Origin: Paludibacteraceae bacterium
Lineage (GTDB): Bacteria; Bacteroidota; Bacteroidia; Bacteroidales; Paludibacteraceae
Length of the DNA stretch: 13,182 nucleotides
Assembly: GCA_018055865.1 (NCBI GenBank)
Contig: JAGPGR010000020.1
Coordinates: 1 to 13,182, forward strand
Direction of reading: 5' to 3'
Shown: positions 1-6,737 of the stretch, one piece after another
Layout: each line of letters begins with the position of its first letter
Position numbering within the stretch: position 1 is the stretch's first letter
The notes under the pieces: generated by a model
The model's input: only the letters and a program-made list of their open reading frames with translations
Told to the model about the DNA's origin: nothing
The model's database searches: none
Made by a program: the position numbers and the translations under genes

Positions 1-678
1 CTCTGCCTCAGGATGCAAGTTATTTGTTTCAAGCAATTTCACAGCACCTCTCAGTGTTTGCATCACTACTTGCCTTGCTGTATCGGGGTAAATGCCCATT
101 TCCACTCCACCTTCCATAGCAGCCCGAATGTAACGGAAAGCATACGCAATACCACAAGAAGAAAGTGACATGTAAGCATTTAGCAAATGCTCATTTTCTA
201 CATAAAAAACCTTACCCATATCTTCAAAAATAGAACTGACCAGTTCTATCTGCTTTTTTCCGGCATTCTCAGAAGTGACTGTTGAAACACTTTCCATCAC
301 TTCAATGGCTGTATTGGGTATAATTCTGAAAATAACTGCCTTTTCATGCAGCAGTTTTTTCAGGGTGAAAAAATCAACTCCCGCTGCAATTGAAACAATG
401 ATTTGTTGCCTGAAATTTATTTTTTCCCTGATTTCACCGCACACTTTTTCCACCAACCAGGGCTTTACTGCAAAAATAATTATATCAGCGCCTTCAATGG
501 CTTCCTGATTGGAAGTTGTCAATTTCCAGTCAGCAGAAATGTCTCTGAAATTCTGCAGAGTTTTTTCAGATACATCGCTAATTGTAATGTCTTTGGCGGC
601 AATGAGTTTACCTTTCAATAGCCCTCTTGCAATGGCTCCACCCATATTTCCACCTCCGATAATGGCAATTTTTGTCAT
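1..678 (-). CDS. proC: Pyrroline-5-carboxylate reductase, C-terminus cut off by window edge
   Basis: This enzyme reduces 1-pyrroline-5-carboxylate to proline with NAD(P)H, the last step of proline synthesis, in the cytosol. The reading frame starts at an ATG (676-678) with MTKIAIIGGGNMGGAIARGL, a Rossmann dinucleotide-binding loop at about residues 8-14. It continues with the ADIIIFAVKPW segment and the VSIAAGV strand typical of ProC. The dimer/active-site region reads MSLSSCGIAYAFRYIRAAMEGG instead of the common SGSGPAY form. I recall similar variants in Bacteroidales ProC, but this is from memory. Only 226 codons are present and the frame is open at position 1. The family is about 260-275 residues, so roughly 35-50 residues, including the usual TSPGGTT-type motif, lie outside the window. 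An exact Bacteroidetes -7 box lies 22 nt upstream of the start. Confidence 0.95.
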   Translation of the reverse strand, partial: MTKIAIIGGGNMGGAIARGLLKGKLIAAKDITISDVSEKTLQNFRDISADWKLTTSNQEAIEGADIIIFAVKPWLVEKVCGEIREKINFRQQIIVSIAAGVDFFTLKKLLHEKAVIFRIIPNTAIEVMESVSTVTSENAGKKQIELVSSIFEDMGKVFYVENEHLLNAYMSLSSCGIAYAFRYIRAAMEGGVEMGIYPDTARQVVMQTLRGAVKLLETNNLHPEAE

Positions 679-700
679 AATTTATTGAGTATTTGGCTTG

Positions 701-708
701 CAAAGATA
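701..708 (-). promoter_or_regulatory. Putative -7 promoter box for proC
   Basis: The minus strand reads TATCTTTG, an exact match to the Bacteroidetes sigma-ABfr -7 consensus TAnnTTTG, 22 nt upstream of the proC ATG. No clear TTTG -33 element is visible at the usual 19-21 bp spacing, which is common because that element is weakly conserved. Confidence 0.6.
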
Positions 709-783
709 CGCATTTTCAAAGCAGGATTTTATTTTTTTCAGAAAATCCAACGGGGGAATTTTCTGGTTTGAAGTTTTCTCCTT

Positions 784-817
784 GTTTGAAATCGATTGTT
801 TTAATTTGATTTCAAAC
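784..817. repeat. Perfect 10-bp inverted repeat between DUF5686 gene and proC
   Basis: The arms are GTTTGAAATC (784-793) and GATTTCAAAC (808-817), separated by a 14-nt AT-rich loop. The repeat lies 27 bp past the stop of the DUF5686 gene and about 75 bp upstream of the proC promoter box. Neither strand shows a T-run right after the stem, so it is not a textbook intrinsic terminator. It could be a transcript 3'-end hairpin or an operator for proC. Confidence 0.5.
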
Positions 818-844
818 GATTAGTTGGCTCTAATTTGTATATTA

Positions 845-3286
845 TCAGAAGGTTACCATGATATTGAACTTAATGCCCCATTTCTTTATATTCGGTTTGT
901 TTAAGTCAGTCAGTCGCCAAATACTTTGAACGGACATTACACCCAGCAGATTACAAAATCCGACACTTGCCTCCGTATACGGTTGTGTAAATTTGGCTGA
1001 AGGCGTCGGTATATCCATTTTGGTGGAATGTGAATCGCTTAGGGTGCCATAAGCCATTTTGAATGAGGCTATTTCTCTCAGATTGAGATGCTTGATAAGT
1101 GGGATATTGTTAAATAAAACACCATTCAGAATCAACTCAGAAAAGAGAGTTCCGTAGGTATCGGCCACGTATTCGCGGTTGTTCATCATGGCAAATTCGA
1201 ATCGGTTGTATTCACCTCCTTCTTTTCCCTGAATGAATTTGAGCAAAGGATAGGGTACGCTGCCCAGAATTTTTCCTGCTTCGGCCATGTACCGCCATTC
1301 GCCCAATACAAATTGCCCGCGATGCAGAAATGTACTGCTTAACTTGCCATAATTTCCATTTTCATCGCCAAATTTGAAATGTCCGCCTTCGAGCGTGGCA
1401 TATAAAACCGGTTTGTTGGACTTCAAATATAGCCGTTGAAAATGTTCCTCCACTATTTTTTCTCCAAAAGAAAAACGAGTGGTCAACGAGAAATTCCGGT
1501 CGTGTAAAGATGAGAAAACGTTTTCATTTTGCCTTAAAGGCAATAATTCGTTTGCGAAATAGGTTACATTCCTGAAAATCCACTTGGATTCTATATCAGG
1601 TGTCCAGTCGTTGTAAAGAAAAGCACTGATTTCATGTCTTTTGCTTATTCTGTTTTGGGCCTTAAATGCAAAAAATGTGGAAACAAAATTCTCGTCGCCT
1701 GTAGCCAGCGGATCTTCACGCCAAAGAAAATTATTGTAGTCGTAATCTATTCTCCGGTAATCGTTTAAGTATTTGGCACCCAGGATTATCCTGTTGTTTT
1801 CCGCGGGTAATTTCCACTGAACTTCGCCGCTGTATTTTATTTCCTTATCCCGAAAACCGTAGGCAGCATGGGCACCCAGCATAATATTCTTCCAAAGTTG
1901 TTCGTTGGTTCGCAGTGGTAATCCAATCCGAACGCCTTCTATTTTAGTAAGCCGGGTAATATCTACAATCTGACCGATATCAAAGATGCCGGCACGAAAA
2001 TAGCCTGTGAGCAGTACGTCGGCAAGATAGCTTGCAGTTCGGTACAAAGGAGTTTGCTGTACGGCTGTCATTTTTGTTTCAAGTTGCTGCTGTGTGAAAG
2101 CTGAATTGGCAAACGAATCGGTCTGAATCACCAAATCTTCGCCATTGGGTGAGAAAACAGAATTTCGGCTGATAAGCAATTCGGGCGATTTGGCAGAATT
2201 TTCTTTCAATAGTTCGTATGTCATATTCCAGACAGATTTTTCCTCCTTTGGGAACCAAAAACTGTTCGACGATTGGAACGACTGATTGATTCGCAGGTTG
2301 TGAATGTAGTTCAAATTGGCTTTTCGCGGAAGTTCGGCATTGATATAAGTAAGTGCTAAAGTGGCTGAGTCAATCCGCAATTCACCGTTGAAAGCGAGGT
2401 TTTTGGTGTTTTTTGTACGAAAAAGGACTGAATATTCTTTTCCTAAGTTGGTTTTTGTACTGTCAATCAGATAGTAACGATAATACGTTTTGCTAATGTT
2501 TGCGATTGGACTTATCATATTTTTGCCCAACACCGAAATAGCATTGTTGTAGAAATTAACTTCAGTGTCCAATCCTTTCAGCAATCCTGTGATGGTTTTC
2601 TGAGCAGTTTCAGATGTGTTGAATGTGTTTTTGCTGATTTGTTCTTTGTTTTTATTCGTCTGATTGAAAACGGATTCTTCCATATAAAGTGGTACAAGCA
2701 GCGAAGAGTCTGAGCCGGAAAGATTTCCGGTTTTGAATTGCTCAAAAAGTCGGTTATTTTCCCAGCGTGAATCGTTTTTACTTAGAAAAACCACACGTTG
2801 CTCGTTGCTTTTCAGGTTAGCCCTCACATTGTTCTTTTTCCGGTTTTCACGCACTTTTTTCATCAAATCGTTGGCTGGATTGGCTCCGGGTGTCACAAAA
2901 AGTTCTCCCAATAAATTTGCCTTTTCTTCCAGTAATAATTCCATGCCGACGCTTTCACCGGGAGTAATTTTAATTTCTTCTTTCCTGAAACCGATTAGTG
3001 AGAAAATAAGAACCGATTCTTTTCCCTGATTTCGAATCAGGAAATAACCCTCTTCGTTGGTCTGTGTCTGTACGCTTGATCCTTTGAAATAAACGCTCAC
3101 CGATTGCAATGGTGCTCGGTCAAATTTATTGAAAACCTGACCTACAACTATCGTTTCCTGTGCCGAAAGAGGTACACAAACGATTAAAAAAAAGCCAAAA
3201 AACCCCATGGGAAGAGAGTTAGTGAATTTTTTCAACTGAGTAAAAAAAATCAAAACAAGTACCTGATTTTTTCTCAATTTTATCAT
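845..3286 (-). CDS. DUF5686-family outer-membrane protein with CarboxypepD_reg-like N-terminus
   Basis: An 813-residue exported protein. Residues about 28-43 (MGFFGFFLIVCVPLSAQ) look like the hydrophobic core and cleavage site of a signal peptide. The extra 26 lysine-containing residues before it leave the start uncertain, and an in-frame ATG at 3206-3208 is an alternative. Residues about 46-120 (IVVGQVFNKFDRAPLQSVSV ... LIFSLIGFRKEEI) form the carboxypeptidase-regulatory-like beta-sandwich found at the N-terminus of many Bacteroidetes outer-membrane proteins. The segment LFVTPGANPANDLMKKV followed by a KK/NN-rich stretch is characteristic of DUF5686 proteins. The rest is rich in alternating aromatic and polar strands and ends in NIMVTF, with terminal Phe, as expected for an outer-membrane beta-barrel. 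The molecular function of the family is not established. It lacks the TonB plug domain of SusC-type receptors. No promoter box is visible just upstream, so it may be read through from xerD, 134 bp upstream. Confidence 0.85.
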   Translation of the reverse strand: MIKLRKNQVLVLIFFTQLKKFTNSLPMGFFGFFLIVCVPLSAQETIVVGQVFNKFDRAPLQSVSVYFKGSSVQTQTNEEGYFLIRNQGKESVLIFSLIGFRKEEIKITPGESVGMELLLEEKANLLGELFVTPGANPANDLMKKVRENRKKNNVRANLKSNEQRVVFLSKNDSRWENNRLFEQFKTGNLSGSDSSLLVPLYMEESVFNQTNKNKEQISKNTFNTSETAQKTITGLLKGLDTEVNFYNNAISVLGKNMISPIANISKTYYRYYLIDSTKTNLGKEYSVLFRTKNTKNLAFNGELRIDSATLALTYINAELPRKANLNYIHNLRINQSFQSSNSFWFPKEEKSVWNMTYELLKENSAKSPELLISRNSVFSPNGEDLVIQTDSFANSAFTQQQLETKMTAVQQTPLYRTASYLADVLLTGYFRAGIFDIGQIVDITRLTKIEGVRIGLPLRTNEQLWKNIMLGAHAAYGFRDKEIKYSGEVQWKLPAENNRIILGAKYLNDYRRIDYDYNNFLWREDPLATGDENFVSTFFAFKAQNRISKRHEISAFLYNDWTPDIESKWIFRNVTYFANELLPLRQNENVFSSLHDRNFSLTTRFSFGEKIVEEHFQRLYLKSNKPVLYATLEGGHFKFGDENGNYGKLSSTFLHRGQFVLGEWRYMAEAGKILGSVPYPLLKFIQGKEGGEYNRFEFAMMNNREYVADTYGTLFSELILNGVLFNNIPLIKHLNLREIASFKMAYGTLSDSHSTKMDIPTPSAKFTQPYTEASVGFCNLLGVMSVQSIWRLTDLNKPNIKKWGIKFNIMVTF

Positions 3287-3375
3287 ATCATGTTTGTTAA
3301 TATGTAGAACATTGAACTGAATTCTTTTTTCTGAAACAATAGAAAAGTTTAGGATCTAAAAAGTTTTATCCAATT

Positions 3376-3398
3376 TACTGAAAATTCCATTTTCAGTA
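3376..3398. repeat. Perfect 10-bp hairpin between xerD and DUF5686 gene
   Basis: The arms TACTGAAAAT (3376-3385) and ATTTTCAGTA (3389-3398) flank a 3-nt loop. The hairpin begins 22 bp beyond the xerD stop. In the xerD transcript it is followed by an A/T-rich stretch that reaches a T5 run only about 14 nt later. It could be a weak terminator or a 3'-end stabilising stem that reduces read-through into the downstream gene. The stem is AT-rich, so the role is uncertain. Confidence 0.5.
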
Positions 3399-3420
3399 TC
3401 TGCCCGACGTTTAGCGGAGG

Positions 3421-4326
3421 TTATCGGACTGTTTTCCGGTTTGTGTTTTTTGGATGATACATCAAAATCGTTTCCCGTAAATATTGCACATCAATGTGTG
3501 TGTAAAGTTCTGTGGTTGTGATAGATTCGTGTCCGAGCAACTGCTGAATGGCACGTAAATTGGCACCATTTTCTAGCAGGTGAGTGGCAAATGAATGACG
3601 AAAAGTATGCGGACTGATATTTTTTTTTATTCCGGCAACTTCAGCCAGATTTTTCACAATGGTAAAAATCATGGCACGCGTGAGCCTTCTTCCAAGCCGG
3701 TTTAAAAACAAATAATCCTCATTTCCCTTTTTTATGTCCAGCCGGTTGCGGTCGAGTCGCCAATAGCCGATTTGCTTCACCGATTCCTCCGAAAGAGGAA
3801 CCAATCGCTGTTTGCTCCCTTTTCCTTCCACCAGCATATAATTTTCATCAAAATAGATATTCGTCAGTTTCAGGTTAATCAGTTCGGACACGCGCAACCC
3901 CGATCCGTAAAGTACTTCAATGATGGCACGGTTTCGTTGTCCTTCCGGTTTCGATAAATCGATGGCTGCAAAGATTTGTTCGATTTCATCGATAGAAAGA
4001 ACTTCAGGCAAACGCAACCCTAACCTTGGAGCTTCCAACAAGTCAGTCGGATCCTGCGAAATTTTATCTTTATAAATAAGGAAGCGGTAAAAAGATTTGA
4101 TGCCTGAAATAAGCCTTGCCTGCGAACGTTCGTTTATTCCAATTTTCCCGATTTCAACGAGGAAATCGCGCAAATGCTCAATCTTTGCGTTTTTCGGTTC
4201 GATATGAGCATCATTCAGATACGAAAACAGTTTATGGATATCACGCTCATATCCATCCACTGTATTATGCGACAGCGATTTTTCCATTTTCAGGTAGATG
4301 TGATATTCTTGAAGAAGCGAGAGCAT
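3421..4326 (-). CDS. xerD: Site-specific tyrosine recombinase XerD
   Basis: Cytosolic recombinase that, with XerC or alone, resolves chromosome dimers at dif. From the ATG at 4324-4326 it is 301 residues, close to the roughly 298 of E. coli XerD. The N-terminal SAM-like core-binding domain covers about residues 1-90. The catalytic domain has the full tyrosine-recombinase set: Arg145 (GSGLRVSEL), Lys169 (EGKGSKQR), His250 and Arg253 (HTFRHSFATHLLENGA), His276 (LLGHESITTTELYTH) and nucleophile Tyr285. These spacings closely match XerD. The frame can be extended to a TTG at 4353, but that TTG lies inside an exact promoter box (4351-4358), so the shorter start is preferred. A phage integrase is unlikely given the length, the motif spelling and the lack of phage neighbours. 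XerC versus XerD naming rests on overall similarity and could be swapped. Confidence 0.93.
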   Translation of the reverse strand: MLSLLQEYHIYLKMEKSLSHNTVDGYERDIHKLFSYLNDAHIEPKNAKIEHLRDFLVEIGKIGINERSQARLISGIKSFYRFLIYKDKISQDPTDLLEAPRLGLRLPEVLSIDEIEQIFAAIDLSKPEGQRNRAIIEVLYGSGLRVSELINLKLTNIYFDENYMLVEGKGSKQRLVPLSEESVKQIGYWRLDRNRLDIKKGNEDYLFLNRLGRRLTRAMIFTIVKNLAEVAGIKKNISPHTFRHSFATHLLENGANLRAIQQLLGHESITTTELYTHIDVQYLRETILMYHPKNTNRKTVR

Positions 4327-4350
4327 TTCTTTCGTGTTGTATCTGTGGAA

Positions 4351-4358
4351 CAAAGGTA
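4351..4358 (-). promoter_or_regulatory. Putative -7 promoter box for xerD
   Basis: The minus strand reads TACCTTTG, an exact TAnnTTTG match, 24 nt before the xerD ATG at 4326. It overlaps the upstream TTG codon at 4353, which argues that translation does not begin there. A T10 run on the plus strand (4362-4371) lies just upstream. Confidence 0.6.
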
Positions 4359-4372
4359 TGATTTTTTTTTTC

Positions 4373-4380
4373 TAACTTTG
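4373..4380 (+). promoter_or_regulatory. Putative -7 promoter box for the S1/P1 nuclease gene
   Basis: TAACTTTG is an exact TAnnTTTG match, 20 nt before the ATG at 4401. It diverges from the xerD box, with only 14 bp between the two boxes, so each promoter's -33 region overlaps the other's core. Confidence 0.6.
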
Positions 4381-4400
4381 TCTCAAATTTATCGAGATAT

Positions 4401-5171
4401 ATGAAACACAAATTTTTTCTTTTGATAGCTCTCCTGAGTTTTTCGTTCCATATAACCGCATTTGATGCCGTGGGACACCGAATAATTGCCGATGTTGCGT
4501 ACGAAAACCTAACATGCGGAACTCGTAAAAAAGTGGATAAATTGCTTGAAAAACACGGAATTATTTATGCATCTGTCTGGAGCGATGACATCCGGAGCGA
4601 TTCTGCTTATGCTTACAGCTACAACTGGCATTTCCAAAACCTGAAAGATGGTATGTCCAAATCTGAACTTCAATTTTTGCTCGATAATCCTACATCGGAA
4701 GGCAGGCATCTGTTTTTTGCACTCGACAGCCTATCCGCAAGCCTTAAGAAAAATAAAAATGATGTGGAAGCACTCAAGTTTATCGTCCATTTTGCGGCCG
4801 ATTTATTCCAGCCGATGCACCTGGGCCGACTGTCAGACCGGGGCGGCAATGATGTGATGATAAAATGGTTTGGACGTGATATCCGGCTTCATCAGCTTTG
4901 GGATACTCAAATGCTCGAAGGTCAGAAATTTTCTTATTCCGAATACAGTCGCTACCTGAAAGATAAATTTGCAAAGCAAAAGAAGGTACTCAAGAATCAG
5001 TCGATGGTCGATGCAATTTGGGCAACATATCTTCTCCGAAACAAAATATATGCCTATGATTATGCAGATTTGAGGGCATACAATTATATGTATGATTTCA
5101 ACAAGGATATGGATCTTCAACTTTTCAGAGCCGGAATTCAGCTGGCAAATTTATTGAATGAAGTAATGTAA
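4401..5171 (+). CDS. Secreted zinc-dependent S1/P1-family nuclease
   Basis: Exported single-strand-preferring nuclease/3'-nucleotidase of the S1/P1 family, 256 residues. The signal peptide covers residues 1-20 (MKHKFFLLIALLSFSFHITA). The predicted mature protein begins FDAVGHR. All side-chain zinc ligands of the trinuclear site can be placed with the spacing known from nuclease P1: His26, Asp62 (VWSDDIR), His77 (NWHFQN), His130, Asp134 and His140 (IVHFAADLFQPMH), His164 and Asp168 (LHQLWD). The DRGGND segment is also typical. The N-terminal residue, Trp1 in nuclease P1, is Phe here; there the backbone amine and carbonyl bind zinc, so activity may be retained. The likely role is periplasmic or extracellular nucleic-acid degradation for nucleotide or phosphate scavenging. 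The gene is single, with its own promoter box, and it converges with the next gene. Confidence 0.92.
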   Translation: MKHKFFLLIALLSFSFHITAFDAVGHRIIADVAYENLTCGTRKKVDKLLEKHGIIYASVWSDDIRSDSAYAYSYNWHFQNLKDGMSKSELQFLLDNPTSEGRHLFFALDSLSASLKKNKNDVEALKFIVHFAADLFQPMHLGRLSDRGGNDVMIKWFGRDIRLHQLWDTQMLEGQKFSYSEYSRYLKDKFAKQKKVLKNQSMVDAIWATYLLRNKIYAYDYADLRAYNYMYDFNKDMDLQLFRAGIQLANLLNEVM

Positions 5172-5203
5172 TAGGGAGTGTGGAATTCAAGCCATCTTTT
5201 TTT

Positions 5204-5221
5204 GGAGACAAGAAAATCTCC
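5204..5221. repeat. Short inverted repeat between convergent genes
   Basis: GGAGA (5204-5208) and TCTCC (5217-5221) flank an 8-nt loop in the 54-bp gap between the stop codons of the nuclease gene and the convergent transporter gene. The T7 run precedes the stem on the plus strand, so it is not a canonical intrinsic terminator in either direction. Its position still suggests a transcript-end structure. Confidence 0.3.
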
Positions 5222-5225
5222 AGTC

Positions 5226-5906
5226 CTATAATTCCTTAATCCTGAACGGATTGTACGATACATTTTCGTCGTACACATCTTCTTCTTCCTTCTTTTTCAC
5301 CCATTTCACTATTCTGTTTGTAAGCGGAAGAATAATGATTTCGTAACCCGTTTTCATACCGGTTTGTGTCAGCATCAGTATGAGTAAATCGTTGTTAGGA
5401 ATTACACCGTAGAATGCGATAGTGAAAAATACCAGAGAATCCGTTCCCTCGCCAACCAATGTGGAAACAACGGCTCTCAACGAAAAATTTCGTCCTTTTT
5501 GCATGATTTTCATACGGCTCATTACGAAAGCATTGAGAAACGAACCAATCAGAAATGCGACGAAACTTGCAATCGTTATCCGGAGAGTATTCCCCATTAC
5601 CAGAGAAAATGCTTCTTGGTGGGTGAAATTTTCGGATCCCGGTACAAGTATACTTACCCGAAATACAGCCACAGCCAGAAAATTCATCAAAAATCCATAC
5701 CAAATTATTAGTCGAGCTTTTCGATAGCCCCACACTTCGGCAATAATGTCATTTACAATATATGAAATGGGGAAAATCAGCAAGCCGGCAGTGGCTTCGA
5801 TTGGTCCGATTTGGATTAACTTCTGCTCAACAATGTTAGCAATTATCAGACAGGTAGTAAATAAAAGCCCACATACCATGTAGGCTACTGAAACTTGTTT
5901 TTTCAT
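5226..5906 (-). CDS. yhhQ: Queuosine precursor transporter, YhhQ family (DUF165)
   Basis: Inner-membrane protein of the YhhQ/DUF165 (TIGR00697-type) family. E. coli YhhQ imports queuosine precursors preQ0/preQ1 for tRNA modification. From the ATG at 5904-5906 it has 226 residues, against 221 in E. coli. A GTG at 5939 would add 11 mostly basic residues and is less likely. About six hydrophobic segments are visible, near residues 9-26, 37-55, 66-86, 108-128, 147-169 and 173-198. Family hallmarks are FPISYIVNDIIAEVWGYRKAR (split here as FPISYIVNDI and IAEVWGYRKAR, residues 45-65) and GEGTDSLVFF near residue 152. The C-terminal tail is charged and cytosolic (KKKEEED). No preQ1 riboswitch is recognisable upstream and no que genes are adjacent, so substrate assignment rests on the family alone. 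Confidence 0.88.
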   Translation of the reverse strand: MKKQVSVAYMVCGLLFTTCLIIANIVEQKLIQIGPIEATAGLLIFPISYIVNDIIAEVWGYRKARLIIWYGFLMNFLAVAVFRVSILVPGSENFTHQEAFSLVMGNTLRITIASFVAFLIGSFLNAFVMSRMKIMQKGRNFSLRAVVSTLVGEGTDSLVFFTIAFYGVIPNNDLLILMLTQTGMKTGYEIIILPLTNRIVKWVKKKEEEDVYDENVSYNPFRIKEL

Positions 5907-5968
5907 TTTTCTTGTTTTTTTGACGTGGTGTTCAAGCACACGATTTGCAATTTAATTTTTTTAAGATT

Positions 5969-5998
5969 GACTTTATATCATTTCCACTTTTTAAAGTC
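5969..5998. repeat. 7-bp inverted repeat downstream of yidD
   Basis: GACTTTA (5969-5975) and TAAAGTC (5992-5998) are separated by 16 nt in the 116-bp gap between yidD and yhhQ. It lies just past the yidD stop but lacks a following T-run on the minus strand. It is possibly a weak 3'-end hairpin of the rnpA-yidD transcript. Nothing else is recognisable in this gap. Confidence 0.3.
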
Positions 5999-6022
5999 CA
6001 AATAATCATAGAAATATACGGA

Positions 6023-6253
6023 CTATGGCACCGGATCATATCCGCTTCCACCCCAGGGATGGCAGCTCAGAATTCTTTTAAGAGCCAGCCAACCGCCTTT
6101 GAACGCCCCATGCTTCTTTACAGCTTCGATGGCGTAGGCCGAACAGGTAGGTGTGTACCTGCATGAAGGCGGAGTCATTGGCGAAATGAAATACCGGTAA
6201 AAATAAACCGGAAGTAAAACAAAAAATTCTATAACTTTTTTTGCTGTTTTCAT
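6023..6253 (-). CDS. yidD: Membrane protein insertion efficiency factor YidD
   Basis: A 76-residue peripheral inner-membrane protein that aids YidC-dependent insertion of membrane proteins. It has an amphipathic, basic N-terminus (residues 1-24) followed by the family signature: [22 protein letters not shown], with Cys31 and Cys37 (given as [10 protein letters not shown] then [12 protein letters not shown]), then [19 protein letters not shown] with Cys64, and DPVP at the end. Length and motif spacing match the family. The start codon overlaps the rnpA stop by 4 nt (ATGA at 6250-6253), so the two are translationally coupled. This is the near-universal rnpA-yidD order, here without the rpmH, dnaA and yidC neighbours seen in many other phyla. 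Confidence 0.95.
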   Translation of the reverse strand: MKTAKKVIEFFVLLPVYFYRYFISPMTPPSCRYTPTCSAYAIEAVKKHGAFKGGWLALKRILSCHPWGGSGYDPVP

Positions 6254-6651
6254 CGGTTGATATATGACTTTTCTGCTATTATTTTTGTCAGCCTGTCAAG
6301 TGCTTTTTGCATCTTAGTACTTATCTCATCGAATGTAAGCATTTCATCGGCAATGTATTGAAACGAAAGATAAATTTTCACTTCCTCCTTTTTGATAATC
6401 GACACTAAACTGCTTTTATTCAGTCTGTAAGCTTCCCGCATCAGCCGTTTTGCCCTATTTCTATCCACGGCTTTTTTGAATTTCTTTTTTGAAACACCTA
6501 TCATAACCCGAACCGGAATCTGCTCATCCGGCTGACTGACATTCAAATAAACTACCCGAAGCGGATACACAAGAAAACTACTCCCGGTTGTATGTAGGTT
6601 TTCTATAACCTTTTCACCATATAGATGCTCTTTCTTCGGGAATGTGTTCAT
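6250..6651 (-). CDS. rnpA: Ribonuclease P protein component
   Basis: Basic protein subunit of RNase P, which helps the catalytic RNA remove 5' leaders from pre-tRNAs. It is 133 residues, within the family range. The N-terminus has the FPKKEHL segment. The RNR motif helix reads [19 protein letters not shown], with Arg64-Asn65-Arg66 as the RNA-binding core. [16 protein letters not shown] forms the preceding strand and loop. It starts at the ATG at 6649-6651 and overlaps yidD by 4 nt. It lies 86 bp after hemD, with an exact -7 promoter box 20 nt before the start that sits inside a hairpin, so it may have its own promoter as well as, or instead of, read-through from hemD. Confidence 0.95.
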   Translation of the reverse strand: MNTFPKKEHLYGEKVIENLHTTGSSFLVYPLRVVYLNVSQPDEQIPVRVMIGVSKKKFKKAVDRNRAKRLMREAYRLNKSSLVSIIKKEEVKIYLSFQYIADEMLTFDEISTKMQKALDRLTKIIAEKSYINR

Positions 6652-6665
6652 GTTGATTAAAAAGA

Positions 6666-6705
6666 ATATCCCAAAAGTACGAAATAATCGGTACTATCGG
6701 GATAT
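6666..6705. repeat. Interrupted hairpin containing the rnpA promoter box (possible attenuator)
   Basis: The outer arms ATATCCC (6666-6672) and GGGATAT (6699-6705) and the inner arms AGTAC (6676-6680) and GTACT (6691-6695) form a 12-bp stem with a 3x3 internal loop and a 10-nt terminal loop. In the hemD transcript the stem is followed directly by TCTTTTTAA, resembling an intrinsic terminator. The same DNA carries the rnpA -7 box in its left arms, so the structure could separate hemD from rnpA-yidD transcription or act as an operator. Confidence 0.5.
6672..6679 (-). promoter_or_regulatory. Putative -7 promoter box for rnpA-yidD
   Basis: The minus strand reads TACTTTTG, an exact TAnnTTTG match, 20 nt before the rnpA ATG. 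The distance agrees with the other promoter boxes in this window. No TTTG -33 element is visible. Confidence 0.5.
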
Positions 6706-6737
6706 CATTATGTTAAAAAATTCAATAAGTTGAGGAC

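Noticed and set aside
3421..4353. XerD as an integrase of a mobile element
   Set aside because: Length and catalytic spacing match the housekeeping recombinase, neighbours are core genes, and no attachment-site repeats, tRNA or phage genes are visible.
5395..5733. Open frame of 112 codons on the minus strand inside the transporter gene
   Set aside because: It lies entirely within the transporter coding sequence in another frame and has no domain pattern, so it is a chance frame.
5907..6022. preQ1 riboswitch upstream of the queuosine-precursor transporter
   Set aside because: The expected short leader with a C-rich aptamer and an A-rich pseudoknot tail is not present on the minus strand. The region is mostly A/T runs and one weak inverted repeat.
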